Shown: positions 33,984 to 42,719 of the stretch, one piece after another
Layout of the letters: each line of letters starts with the position of its first letter
Numbering within the stretch: position 1 is the stretch's first letter
DNA from: Prorocentrum cordatum
Lineage: Eukaryota > Sar > Dinophyceae > Prorocentrales > Prorocentraceae
Assembly (NCBI GenBank): GCA_963575745.1
Contig: CAUYUJ010004980.1
Location: forward strand, 382,468-446,467
Direction: 5' to 3'
DNA length: 64,000 bases
The notes under the pieces: generated by a model
What the model was told of the DNA's origin: nothing
Seen by the model: the letters and a program-made list of their open reading frames with translations, nothing else
The model's database searches: none
Program-made: the position numbers and the translations under genes

Positions 33984-34135
33984 TTGATGATGGGCCTGTT
34001 TTCCACCACCACCACCATAAGTTGGAGGGGGAAGGAGGTGGAGGATGCGGAGGAGAAGGAAGAAGAGGGGGAGGACCCCCTCCCTCCCCCCTCCAACTTA
34101 CGGTGGTGGTGGTGGAACACAGGCCCATCACTCAA
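33984..34135. mobile_element. Inverted-repeat element with ~44-bp arms
   Basis: Left arm 33988-34031 reads TGATGGGCCTGTTTTCC, then (ACC)4, then ATAAGTTGGAGGGGG. The right arm 34087-34130 is its reverse complement with about three mismatches; read outward-in it gives (ACC)4-GTAAGTTGGAGG. The loop is a GGA-rich 55 bp without coding capacity. It may be a MITE or a fold-back. Confidence 0.7.
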
Positions 34136-35088
34136 CGTGGTCCCCGAGGAGAACGCCGTGGCCGAAATGAGCACGGCAGCGCTGTGGCAGCACTGCGGCA
34201 GGGCAGCTCGGCATGGGGGGGCCCGGCAGGACAGCGCCGTGCCAGACCACCAGACCACCAGACCACCAGACCACAGCGCGTTCCAGACCGCCCAAGAGCA
34301 CTGCCGAGGGGAATGTGTTGCCATCCCTTTACTCAGTGAGGATCGAGAATATCAAGCTGGGTGTCTTAAGCAATCCAGCAGACTGGAAGCACACGCAGTT
34401 GAAATCACATGCGGAACATGTGGAGGCCAATGGCTGGATACACGTGCGGTTGGCTGGCGTACGTGGCCACACGAGGGAGAGACCCTGGAAAGAAATGCGG
34501 CCACACTTGTACCCAGCTCTCGCCCAGCCTGGCCACGTCATGTGTATACAGCTTCGTGATAAGCAGCACGCGGTACAAATATGCCGTTCTGTTGGGCTCG
34601 ACTTTCCCAACGAGGGGGGAAGGAGAACGAGGGGGCATTAGGGAAGAGCGAAGAGGAGAAAGAGGATGATGATGATGATGATGAGGAAGAGGAGAAGGCG
34701 AAGGAAGGCGCTCTGCCGTAGCAGATAAATATAAGTATACGTGCTCAGCCATAGCATTCCCTGTAGGTATATGCTACCCGAGTTGTCTTTGGCTATTCCT
34801 AAGCATTCCCAAATTGCGCCGGCGCGAAACGTGACGTTACTAGGCCCCTCCCCCCACCAGGAAACGCCCGTTATCGCCCGGGAATAAAAAAACACTCCCC
34901 AGAGGCGGGAGGCCGACCTGCATAACAGACTGAGTGAAAGGCACTGTGGACGGCACTAGGCCACGATCATCGATCCAAGGTTGAGGCAGTGACAGCGCCT
35001 TCGGCAGGGAAGTGCCCCAGATCGGCCAGACCAAGTGTGGGGGGAAGGCCTGTGGCCATCCTGACGAGCGGGGAGCCCGCTTCACCAT
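34136..35088. other. Non-repetitive sequence, no gene recognised
   Basis: Includes a short (CCAGACCA)n at 34245-34275 and a GATGAT run at 34664-34685. Frames at 34213-34640 are open on both strands without motifs. Confidence 0.45.
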
Positions 35089-35438
35089 CTAGGGTCTAGG
35101 GAAAAATAAAGAACGGTGGTCGACGTTGCCACTTCGAGGGAAAACGGACCCTGGGAAGGTCTTGGAGTAGGGACCTCCCAGCGGCTCGGACACTGCAAGG
35201 GAGCAAAGGCCCTGCAGCACACATGGCCGGCTGTCCGAACAATGGCGGCTGTGTTTTATTCTCGCTGCTAGGCCCTCGCCCGCGAGCTCGCGCGCGAGCG
35301 CGCGACCACGCCGACACGGGCGCCACAAGGACGGGCACGGAGGGCCAGCGCGGGTGAGGGGCCCGCGTCCTGCGCCCTGCCGTGTCAGACGAGAACTGGC
35401 CCAGGCGCCCTGGGGCCGGTGGGGGGCCCTTGGGCCGT
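35089..35438 (-). CDS. LigB/MEMO-like gene, putative last exon
   Basis: Follows the third introner after a clean TTTTTTGTTCCTCTACAG acceptor ending at 35439. With the phase-1 junction implied by exon 3, the open frame reads HGPRAPHRPQGAWASS and continues, Arg/Ala/Gly-rich, to a stop at 35089. It has no family signature and would extend the protein beyond the usual LigB-like C-terminus. It may therefore be an extension, or the true coding end may come soon after the HPTYYG segment with this exon largely untranslated. Confidence 0.35.
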
Positions 35439-35638
35439 CTGTAGAGGAACAAAAAACTGCATGAGCATAAACTTTCAAAGTTCCTCACGGATTTTTAGGT
35501 CTGCGATGAACCCCCCTCCCCAGCCCGCGGAGGGCGCCAGGGGCGGCGCCGGAGGCACCGCCAGGGGGGTCCAGCGCCGATCCACGAAACCCGCGCGGGG
35601 CTCCGAACGTCTAGGATCATACAACTCTTTCTTCTTCG
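35439..35638 (-). mobile_element. Introner 3 in the LigB-like gene (~200 bp)
   Basis: On the - strand it starts GAAGAAGAAAG and ends CCTCTACAG. The 5' end (GTTCGGAGCCCCGCGCGGGT, TTCGTGGATC) is the inverted complement of the 3' end (AACTTTGAAAGTTTATGC side). It shares the core GGGGGGT-CAGCGCCGATCC and the GGGGCGGCGCCGGAG block with introner 2. Confidence 0.78.
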
Positions 35639-35999
35639 AGTCGGCCCCCGACGGAAAGTGGCGGCGAGCATGCCGTAGTACGTGGGGTGGTAGTTGGCTA
35701 GGGACTCCGAGCGCCACCGCTCCTGGCCCTGGCGCTGCAGCATGCCCTCCAGGGCGACGAGGCCTGTGAAGCCGCACGAGGCCGCGCCGAGCTTCTGGTA
35801 CTCGGCGGCGCTGACCAGCAGCGCCGCGCTGTCGCCCTCTGCCGCCCAGCGCTGCACCGCATCGTCGAAGGGCTGCGCGCAGGGGCAGAAGCCGTAGGGC
35901 CCGGACGCCAGGTGGGTGTGCGCCAGGTCTGCGGATACCACCCAGGCCACCCGCTCGGGGCGCTCCTCCAGAAATGCACCAACCGCCTTGCCCAGAGTG
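35639..35999 (-). CDS. LigB/MEMO-like gene, exon 3
   Basis: Encodes ITLGKAVGAFLEERPERVAW, then VVSADLAHTHLASGPYGFCP, a Trp/Ala/Glu-rich helix region and HPTYYGMLAATF. The SADLAH segment matches the conserved S-x-DLSH motif of LigB-superfamily proteins, and its His is a presumed metal ligand. The frame is p=1 mod 3 relative to window coordinates and differs from exons 1 and 2, as expected if introns of various phases intervene. The 5' boundary is uncertain because the introner end here lacks an AG at the aligned position; the direct repeat ATC flanks both sides and may mark the insertion site. Confidence 0.75.
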
Positions 36000-36196
36000 A
36001 TGACAGGAGAAGAACAAAGCATGAACATGCACTTTCGGAGCTCCGAGCGGAGTTCTTGGATCGGCGCTGATCCCACCTCTTGAGCGAGGAGCGAGCCAGG
36101 GGCGGCGCCGGAGACGCCGCTAGGGGGGTACAGCGCCGATCCGAGAAATCCGCGCGGGCCACCGAAAGTTTATGTTTATGCCGTTGTTTCTTCTTC
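36000..36196 (-). mobile_element. Introner 2 in the LigB-like gene (~197 bp)
   Basis: Starts GAAGAAGAAACAACGGCATA and ends in a CTTTGTTCTTCTCCTGTC pyrimidine tract. Terminal arms pair: ATAAACTTTCGGTGGCCCGC, then GGATTTCTCGGATCGGCGCT, against the complement at 36010-36070. The interior GGGGCGGCGCCGGAGAC is shared with introner 3. No AG is present at the expected 3' border, so the exact splice site is unresolved. Confidence 0.75.
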
Positions 36197-36427
36197 CAGA
36201 TCAGCTCGCCGACCATCTCGGCTGAGTGGTTGAACCGCCTCGTCGGCATGCCCATGACCACCACTGGCGGCAGGGCGCTGTAGTTTCTGGGGGCCAAGTA
36301 CGTCATGGGCAGGATCTCGCCCCAGCTGATCGGCAGCGGCTCGCTGTCAGAGAACCCCAGCAGACCCTCCACGCTCAGCCCCTCCGCCGCAAGTCGGTCC
36401 AGAAGCGCGCTGGCCAAGCGAGCATCT
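36197..36427 (-). CDS. LigB/MEMO-like gene, exon 2
   Basis: Encodes RDARLASALLDRLAAEGLSV, EGLLGFSDSEPLPISWGEIL, PMTYLAPRNYSALPPVVVMG and a region ending AEMVGELI. The ARLASALLDRLAAEG helix, the charged-loop-to-IPMTYL transition and the P-VVV-G strand follow the order of the LigB fold. The frame is continuous and free of stops. The acceptor CCTCCAG ends at 36428. The 3' end runs into GAAGAAGAAAC of introner 2. Confidence 0.8.
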
Positions 36428-36602
36428 CTGGAGGAACAAAAAACAGCATAACTATAAACTTCCGGAGGTCCGAATGGATTTCTTGGATCGATGACGGACC
36501 CCAATCCCTGGGGCGCGGAGCGCCCCAGGAGGAGCCCAATGCAGATCCAAGAAATCCGCGTGGATCTCCCAAAGTTTATGCTTATACTATTGTTTCTTCT
36601 TC
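36428..36602 (-). mobile_element. Introner 1 in the LigB-like gene (~175 bp)
   Basis: Begins GAAGAAGAAACAATAGTATA and ends TTTTTTGTTCCTCCAG. The two ends are ~58-bp inverted repeats (ATAAACTTTGGGAGATCCAC then GGATTTCTTGGATC; ATAAACTTCCGGAGGTCCGA then GGATTTCTTGGATC). A GT dinucleotide (GTATAA) aligns with GC in introner 2 and GT in introner 3, but the reading phases do not settle the donor. Confidence 0.8.
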
Positions 36603-36959
36603 GACTGTCGTGAGGTTCATGGGCACCGACTGTGGCCCAGCGTGGTGCGGGACGTCGCCAAGTGGGGAGGCGCCGGCAAGGTGCGTGTTCAGATACACCA
36701 AGAAGTCGCTGCGCAGCTCCAGGCCGTGCGGCGTTGTCACAAAGACAACGTCGGGCCTGAGACTGTGGATGTACCCTCCTGCGAGCATGGAGGCCTTGTG
36801 CAGCTTCGTGGCCCCGCCCGTTCCATTAACCAGCGCCGGGTCGAAGGCGAAATCCCCATGCGGAATGACCGCCGCCCCGAGGAGCACCGCGTCGCAGGTG
36901 CCCGTCTTCAGCGCCAGCGCCAGCGCCGAGGCTGCCAAGCAGCGGAATCCCTGGGCCAT
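36603..36959 (-). CDS. LigB/MEMO-like (class III extradiol dioxygenase superfamily) gene, exon 1
   Basis: Encodes AAVIPHGDFAFDPALVNGTG, then HKASMLAGGYIHSLRPDVVF and VTTPHGLELRSDFLVY, ending MNLTTV. IPHGD and TPHG are the two N-terminal His motifs of the LigB fold, which binds a metal in true dioxygenases; MEMO1 is a related, differently acting member. Function here is therefore known only at superfamily level. With ATG 36959 the protein begins MAQGFRCLAASALALALKTG, which looks like a cleavable signal or membrane anchor, but TTGCAG just upstream could be a splice acceptor and the frame stays open to 37145. The exon runs into introner 1 after GTC. The whole gene is on the - strand, as is the 14-3-3 gene downstream. 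Confidence 0.82.
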
Positions 36960-37924
36960 ACCTGCAAGATCGCTGCCGACGGATCCCCAAGGTCTCTGGC
37001 GTCGTGATTTCTGCACGACGTGGACCCATGGACCGCTCGACCCCTCATCCGGGGACGACTTTTCATCCCGAGTCGTTTTTGGACGGTCCAAGGGCCCAGC
37101 AAGGGCCCTCAGGGGCCGAAATGAGCAAGAAAACGTTCGTCGCAATTCTCAAACGGCCTCGAGGCCCGCAGACGGCCCAATGAGGCCAGGGCCACGAACA
37201 AAAAAAAACGCTTGTCGCGGTGTCTCCGCGGCGCCGGGAGGCCTGGGCGGAAGCGACCTCCCTCCGAAGGCGGTCTTCAAAAAAACGGGTTGGGCCACGA
37301 GGCTCGGAGGCGACACAGCTGCGCGTGCTTAGGTTAAGCAGAGCTGATATAACAAATCTGGGGAAACGTTATTGTTTGGCCGATTTTGAACTTTGCGGGA
37401 AACCCATAAACTCCACAAAGGGTGGGTCGCCAGGGAATAATTGATCTCTGCGGGGCACTTGCTGGCAGGCGGGTTTCTTCTTTGGCACGCCTACTGAAAT
37501 CACCGTGGCGGTTGCTGAGGGAATGGGGGCTTACAAGAAGATGTTGAAATGGGCAATATCCAGCCGAACCTAGCATATAAATAAAGTAAGTTATGGGCGC
37601 CCTCTCTGGTTTCAGGGGGTAGACAAATCCGGTAAGTGGGCGGAGCCCACTTAACCCGCATTGTTGACCACCTGGCCCATTAGGACGTCGGCAACCCACC
37701 TGAAGAAGGTAGGTTGGGCCAGATATAGACAACAGTAGCATCCATTTCTAAACCCCTTCTACCCACTTGGCAACCGCCGCGGCCATCCCAGCAGTGCACA
37801 CCGATACCATTCAGGGCCGAGGCCACCCTGGGCCCTGGGATGGTGTACCCAATTTCATGGCCTCGGCCAGGAGGCCTATATCCTGTAAACCATCCTGTCC
37901 CCCGTACAACAATTGTCCGACTTA
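36960..37924. other. Upstream region of the LigB-like gene, no further gene seen
   Basis: The - strand segment TCCAAAAACGACTCGGGATG at about 37060-37080 resembles AGTCAAAAAACGACTCTGGATG near 8672. AAGTGGGCGGAGCCCACTTA at about 37633 also occurs near 11274. No promoter recognised. Confidence 0.45.
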
Positions 37925-38090
37925 CAAATTTCGACGTGAACTGTGGTGCCCGAGCAGGGCACCGCGCCCGCGCGCAATGAGAGCCCACGTCAGGGAGATC
38001 TCCCAATGCGGTCAGCGTCCCCTCCGCACCCCCTCTAGAATCCCAGCGAGGGGACGGGTGCGCCGGATCCCGGGACTCTTCTTATTACCT
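37925..38090 (+). repeat. Dispersed repeat family C, copy 1
   Basis: TTTCGACGTGAACTGTGGTGC, CCGCGCCCGCGCGCAATGAG, TAGAATCCCAGCGAGGGGAC and GGATCCCGGGA. The order matches 45400-45575. Confidence 0.65.
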
Positions 38091-38204
38091 AACAGCGAAG
38101 ACTGATAGGTTTCTAGCAGGGTCAAAAGAATGCATCTTGACTCCCCAGGGGGGTCTGGGCGCGATCCGGGGAAGGATGCCAGGGACTCCTTTTTTAGCCA
38201 ACAG

Positions 38205-38560
38205 TAACGCACTTCGTGGTCTTCGAGTTCCCAGAACTCCATTCCTGGGCATGATTTTGAATGCCCGGAACCAACTGTAGGCCACTTCGTGTTCTTCGAG
38301 TTCCCAGAACACCATTCCTGGGCATGATTTTGAATGCCCGGAACCAACTGTAGGCCACTTCGTGGTCTTCGAGTTCCCAGAACACCATTCCTGGGCATGA
38401 TTTTGCATGCCCGGAGCCAACTGTAGGCCACTTCGTGGTCTTCGAGTTCCCAGAACTCCATTCCTGGGCATGATTTTGCATGCCCGGAGCCAACTGTAGG
38501 CCACTTCGTGTTCTTCGAGTTCCTAGAACTCCATTCCCGGGCCACATTTTGAATGCTGAG
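38205..38560. repeat. 73-bp tandem repeat, about 4.8 copies
   Basis: GCCACTTCGTG recurs at 38281, 38354, 38427 and 38500, an exact 73-bp step. Each unit holds a hairpin, GGGCATGATTTTGAATGCCC (stem GGGCAT/ATGCCC). Confidence 0.93.
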
Positions 38561-40190
38561 GCAGGCTCAGGCTGAGGCTCATGCAGGCTGAGGCTGAGGC
38601 TCATGCAGGCTGAGGCTGAGGCTGAAGGCAGACTGAGGCTGAGGCTGAAGCAGGCTGAGGCTGAGGCAGAGGCAGGCTGAGGCTGAGGCTGAGGCAGGCT
38701 GATGCTGAGGCAGGCTGAGGCTAAGGCTGAGGCTGATGCAGGCTGAGGCTGAGGCAGGCTGAGGCTGAGGCCGAGGCTGAAGGCAGACTGAGGCTTAGGC
38801 TGAAGCAGGCTGAGGCTGAGGCTGAGGCAGGCTGAGGCTGAGGCTGAGGCAGGCTGATGCTGAGGCAGGCTGAAGGCTGAGGCTGAGGCTGATGCAGGCT
38901 GAGGCTGAGGCCGAGGCTGAAGGCAGACTGAGGCTGAGGCTGAAGCAGGCTGAGGCTGAGGCTGAGGCAGGAGGCTGAGGCTGAGGCTGAGGCAGGCTGA
39001 GGCTGAGGCTGAGGCTGATGCAGGCTGAGGCTGAGGCAGGCTGAGGCTGAGGCCGAGGCTGAAGGCAGACTGAGGCTGAGGCTGAGGCAGGCTGAGGCTG
39101 AGGCTGAGGCTGCAGGCTGAGGCTGAGGCTGAGGCAGGCTGAGGCTGAGGCAGGCTGAGGCTGAGGCTGAGGCTGAGGAGGCTGAGGCTGAGGCTGAGGC
39201 CGAGGCTGAAGGCAGACTGAGGCTGAGGCTGAAGCAGGCTGAGGCTGAGGCTGAGGCAGGCTGAGGCTGAGGCTGAGGCAGGCTGATGCTGAGGCAGGCT
39301 GAGGCTGAGGCTGAGGCTGATGCAGGCTGAGGCTGAGGCAGGCTGAGGCTGAGGCCGAGGCTGAAGGCAGACTGGCTGAGGCTGAGGCTGAGGCTGAGGC
39401 TGAGGCAGGCTGAGGCTGAGGCAGGCTGAGGCTGAGGCTGAGGCAGGCTGAGGCTGAGGCTGAGGCTGAAGGCTGAGGCTGAGGCTGAGGCTGAGGCAGG
39501 CTGATGCTGAGGCAGGCTGAGGCTGAGGCTGAGGCTGATGCAGGCTGAGGCTGAGGCAGGCTGAGGCTGAGGCCGAGGCTGAAGGCAGACTGAGGCTGAG
39601 GCTGAAGCAGGCTGAGGCTGAGGCTGAGGCAGGCTGAGGCTGAGGCTGAGGCAGGCTGATGCTGAGGCAGGCTGAGGCTGAGGCTGAGGCTGATGCTGAG
39701 GCTGAGGCAGGCTGAGGCTGAGGCCGAGGCTGAAGGCAGACTGAGGCTGAGGCTGAAGCAGGCTGAGGCTGAGGCTGAGGCAGGCTGAGGCTGAGGCTGA
39801 GGCAGGCTGATGCTGAGGGCTGAGGCTGCAGGCTGAGGCTGAGGCTGAGGCTGAGGCAGGCTGAGGCTGAGGCAGGCGAGGCTGAGGCTGAGGCTGGCAG
39901 CTGAGGCTGAGGAGGCTGAGGCTGAGGCTGAGGCAGGCTGATGCTGAGGCAGGCTGAGGCTGAGGCTGAGGCTGAGGCTGCAGGCTGAGGCTGAGGCTGA
40001 GGCTGAGGCTGAGGCCGAGGCTGAAGCTGCAGGCTGAGGCTGAGGCTGAGGCCGAGGCTGAAGGCAGACTGATGCTGAGGCTGAAGCAGGCTGAGGCTGA
40101 GGCTGAGGCAGGCTGAGACTGAGGCTGAGGCAGGCTGATGCTGAGGCAGGCTGAGGCTGAGGCTGAGGCTCATGCAGGCTGAGGCTACTT
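38561..40190. repeat. GAGGCT array with ~150-bp higher-order period
   Basis: Hexamer GAGGCT interrupted by GCAGGCT and GATGCT. The marker GAAGGCAGACTG recurs at 38623, 38779, 38919, about 39060, 39209, 39363, about 39580, about 39732 and about 40060, mostly 140-156 bp apart. Long Pro/Gln/Ser/Ala frames on the - strand are artefacts. Confidence 0.93.
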
Positions 40191-41149
40191 CCAAATATGC
40201 TCCTGCACATCGCTGTTAGGTTGTTTCGCCGGGATAATATGTTTTACCAGCGGGGGGGGAACCGTCCCCCCCCAAAACGGAGGCCCCAGATCCGTGGCAT
40301 TGGGGGTCCCCTGGACGCCCCTGCACAAGGTCCCCCAAGGTTTCCCGGCGATCCTGGAAGCCCCTGCTGGGCCTAGACGATGGACCCAAATCGGTCAAGA
40401 GGGCGGCCGAACGGCCCCCCGACGGCCCCAAGAGGCCCCTGATACCCACCAGACGCTCGATGACGAGCCAAAAAAAACCAACCCAAAAAGTTCTCCAAAC
40501 GCAGAAAAAGGAATGATTCCAGAGTGGCTGTTGCTTGATTTTGGGGATGATCGGATTTTCTTTTCTTCTTTCTGGCGTCCAAGACCGCCCAGGCGGAAAA
40601 ACAATCGCCCCAAAACTGTCCGAGAAGGCTGCCAGGCAGTCCTAGAGAGCGCCCCAGAAGGCGCCCCAGCGGCCTGCTGAAGACCCCTGGAAGCCTTTTC
40701 TAACCCCACCAGAAAACTACCGCGAGCCCCCCATGAGGGTCCCCAAGGAGGAGGCTCCGCAAAAAAACACACGCGGAGGATTGGGAAGAAGTCGCAGGGT
40801 AGGGCGAGAATGCGGACAAGGCAAAAAGAAAACATGAAGGAAAGATAATGAGTCATGATATGTCAACGAAGAAGTCGGAAAGAAAAAGCTACACGGAGTG
40901 TTCGCTAAAGTTTCTGAGTAGCGTTCATGCCGTTCCACCTGCGTACCAAACTTCAAGGACCAAGGTGCACAGGGTGAACCGCCAACACAATCTTGTATGT
41001 TGATAATCATATGCACATACGTCAGAATGAGGGGGCCGAACGGTCATTCACTGTCCTTGGGTGCGTGGTTGAAGTGGAATTCCGCGGTGCGGATTATCGT
41101 TGTTGTTGTTTGTTGTTGTTTGTTGTTGTGTGTTGTCGTCGTCCCACCC
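40191..41149. other. Mostly non-repetitive sequence, no gene recognised
   Basis: CCCAAGA-type degenerate repeats around 40370-40760 and a TTGTTGTT run at 41098-41135. No coding motif found. Confidence 0.45.
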
Positions 41150-41430
41150 GCAACCCGCCCCGCGACCCACCCGCGACCCAACCCGCGACCCACCCCGCGA
41201 CCCACCCGCGACCCACCCGCGACCCACCCGCGACCCACCCCGCGACCCACCCCGCGACCCACTCCGCGACCCACCCCGCGACCCACCCCGCGACCCACCC
41301 CGCGACCCGCCCGCGGCCCACCCCGCGACCCACCCGCGACCCACCCGCGACCCACGCGCGACCCACCCTCGACCCACCCGCGACCCACCCCGCGACCCAC
41401 CCGCGACCCACCCGCGACCCACCTTCGACC
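41150..41430. repeat. CCCGCGACCCA minisatellite (10-11 bp)
   Basis: About 26 units of CCGCGACCCAC. It gives spurious Pro/Arg/Thr and Gly/Arg/Val frames. Confidence 0.93.
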
Positions 41431-41872
41431 CAAACCACGTTCAAGGTACAAACCACCATTTTCGGCGCCTGCGGCGGGCTTTTTTTTGCATTCTTTCCAG
41501 GTGGAGAGCCCGCGACACACCCCGTGACCAACGCGCGACTAACCCGCGACCCAAACCACGTTCAGGGTACAAACCACATTTTTCGGCGCCTGCGGCTGAC
41601 ATCTTTTGCATTCGTTTTAGGTGGGGAGCCCGCGGCCCACCCGCGACGACGTTCAGGGTACAAACCACATTTTTTCGGCGCCTGCGGCGGGCATATTTTG
41701 CATCCGTTCCCGGTGGAGAACCCGCGGCCCACCCGCGACCCAAACCACGTTCAGTGTACAAACCAATTGTTTGGCGCCTGCAGCGGGCTGCTTTTGTATT
41801 CCTTCCAGGTGGAGGTGGAGAGCCCGCGACCCACCCGCGACCCAAACCACGTTCACTGAACAAAGCAATGCC
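41431..41872. repeat. ~100-bp tandem repeat, about 4-5 copies
   Basis: Units contain CAAACCACGTTCAGGGTACA, TTCGGCGCCTGCGGCGGGC, TTTGCAT-CGTTCCAGGTGGA and GAGCCCGCGACCCACCCGCG. Copies start near 41430, 41551, 41650, 41740 and 41840. The CCCGCGACCCA ends link it to the preceding minisatellite. Confidence 0.85.
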
Positions 41873-42719
41873 GCACAAGCGCGGCGGCGGATTTTTGCAT
41901 GCCGTCTGAGCCCGCAAGGACCTCTTCAAGCCCCGCGCATCCACACCAGCCCGTCCAGCAACTTTGCCCTGGCGAGTTGCCTTGATCAAAGAAGTCGGGG
42001 AGCATAAAGTGGAAAAAAGGATTGCGTTGCAGTTATCTTGGGAAAGGAGGGGGAGGCAGGAGGAATAAACAGGGGACGAAGAGGACGCGGAAGAAGAGAG
42101 GATGTAAGGAGAATGTGGAGAAAGAACAGGAGGAGGAGCAGGAGGACGAGGAGGGGGAGGAGAGGGAGGAGGAGGACGAGGATGGGGAGGAGGGGGAGGA
42201 TGATGATGATGATGGACGACAACGGGAGGACGATGATGGAGGCCGATGGGGGGGAGGACGACAATGGGAGGACGATGATGAAAGGACGAGGGGGGGAGAG
42301 GGAGGACGAGGAAGAAGAGGAGGAGGACGAGGTGGAGGAGGAGGATGACGATGACGATGAGGACGAGGACGCGGAAGAGGAGGAGGAGGAGGAGGAGGAG
42401 GAGGAGGAGAGCGCCATCGACAGGGAAGGTGGAAGCCACGAGGTCCGCCAGCTCGACGACGCCCGCGTCGCCCGCGCCCGCCCCCTCACTCTTATCCGCA
42501 ATTGCGGGGTGCTACGTACGTGGGTTGCTTGGAGACAAGCCAAAAAAGTACCCTCCCTGTGACGTACCCAACCCTTTCTATACATGTGGCGACTATACTC
42601 AGGGCCACTCAATGCTGACTGGCATTCTGAAGGACCCGCAGTGCGCAAGAAGAGCAAATATACGAAATAGAAACACAGGGGCGTTGAAAGATACGCGTAT
42701 GACGTACCTCCGAGTGATC
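41873..42719. other. GGA/GAC purine tract with short unique flanks
   Basis: 42040-42415 is GGAGGA/GACGAG-rich and gives poly-E/R artefact frames. 42420-42719 is unique sequence without a recognised gene. Confidence 0.6.

Noticed and set aside
34213-34641. 142-codon + frame
   Set aside because: No motif; frames on the other strand are equally open.
35439-36602. Treating the LigB pieces as three separate small genes
   Set aside because: Their order, shared fold and the related introner sequences between them show one split gene.
38205-38560. CRISPR-like array
   Set aside because: The whole 73-bp unit is conserved with no variable spacers, and the genome is eukaryotic.
38194-40210. 666- and 471-codon Pro/Gln/Ser/Ala frames
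   Set aside because: Produced by the GAGGCT hexamer array, which lacks stops on that strand.
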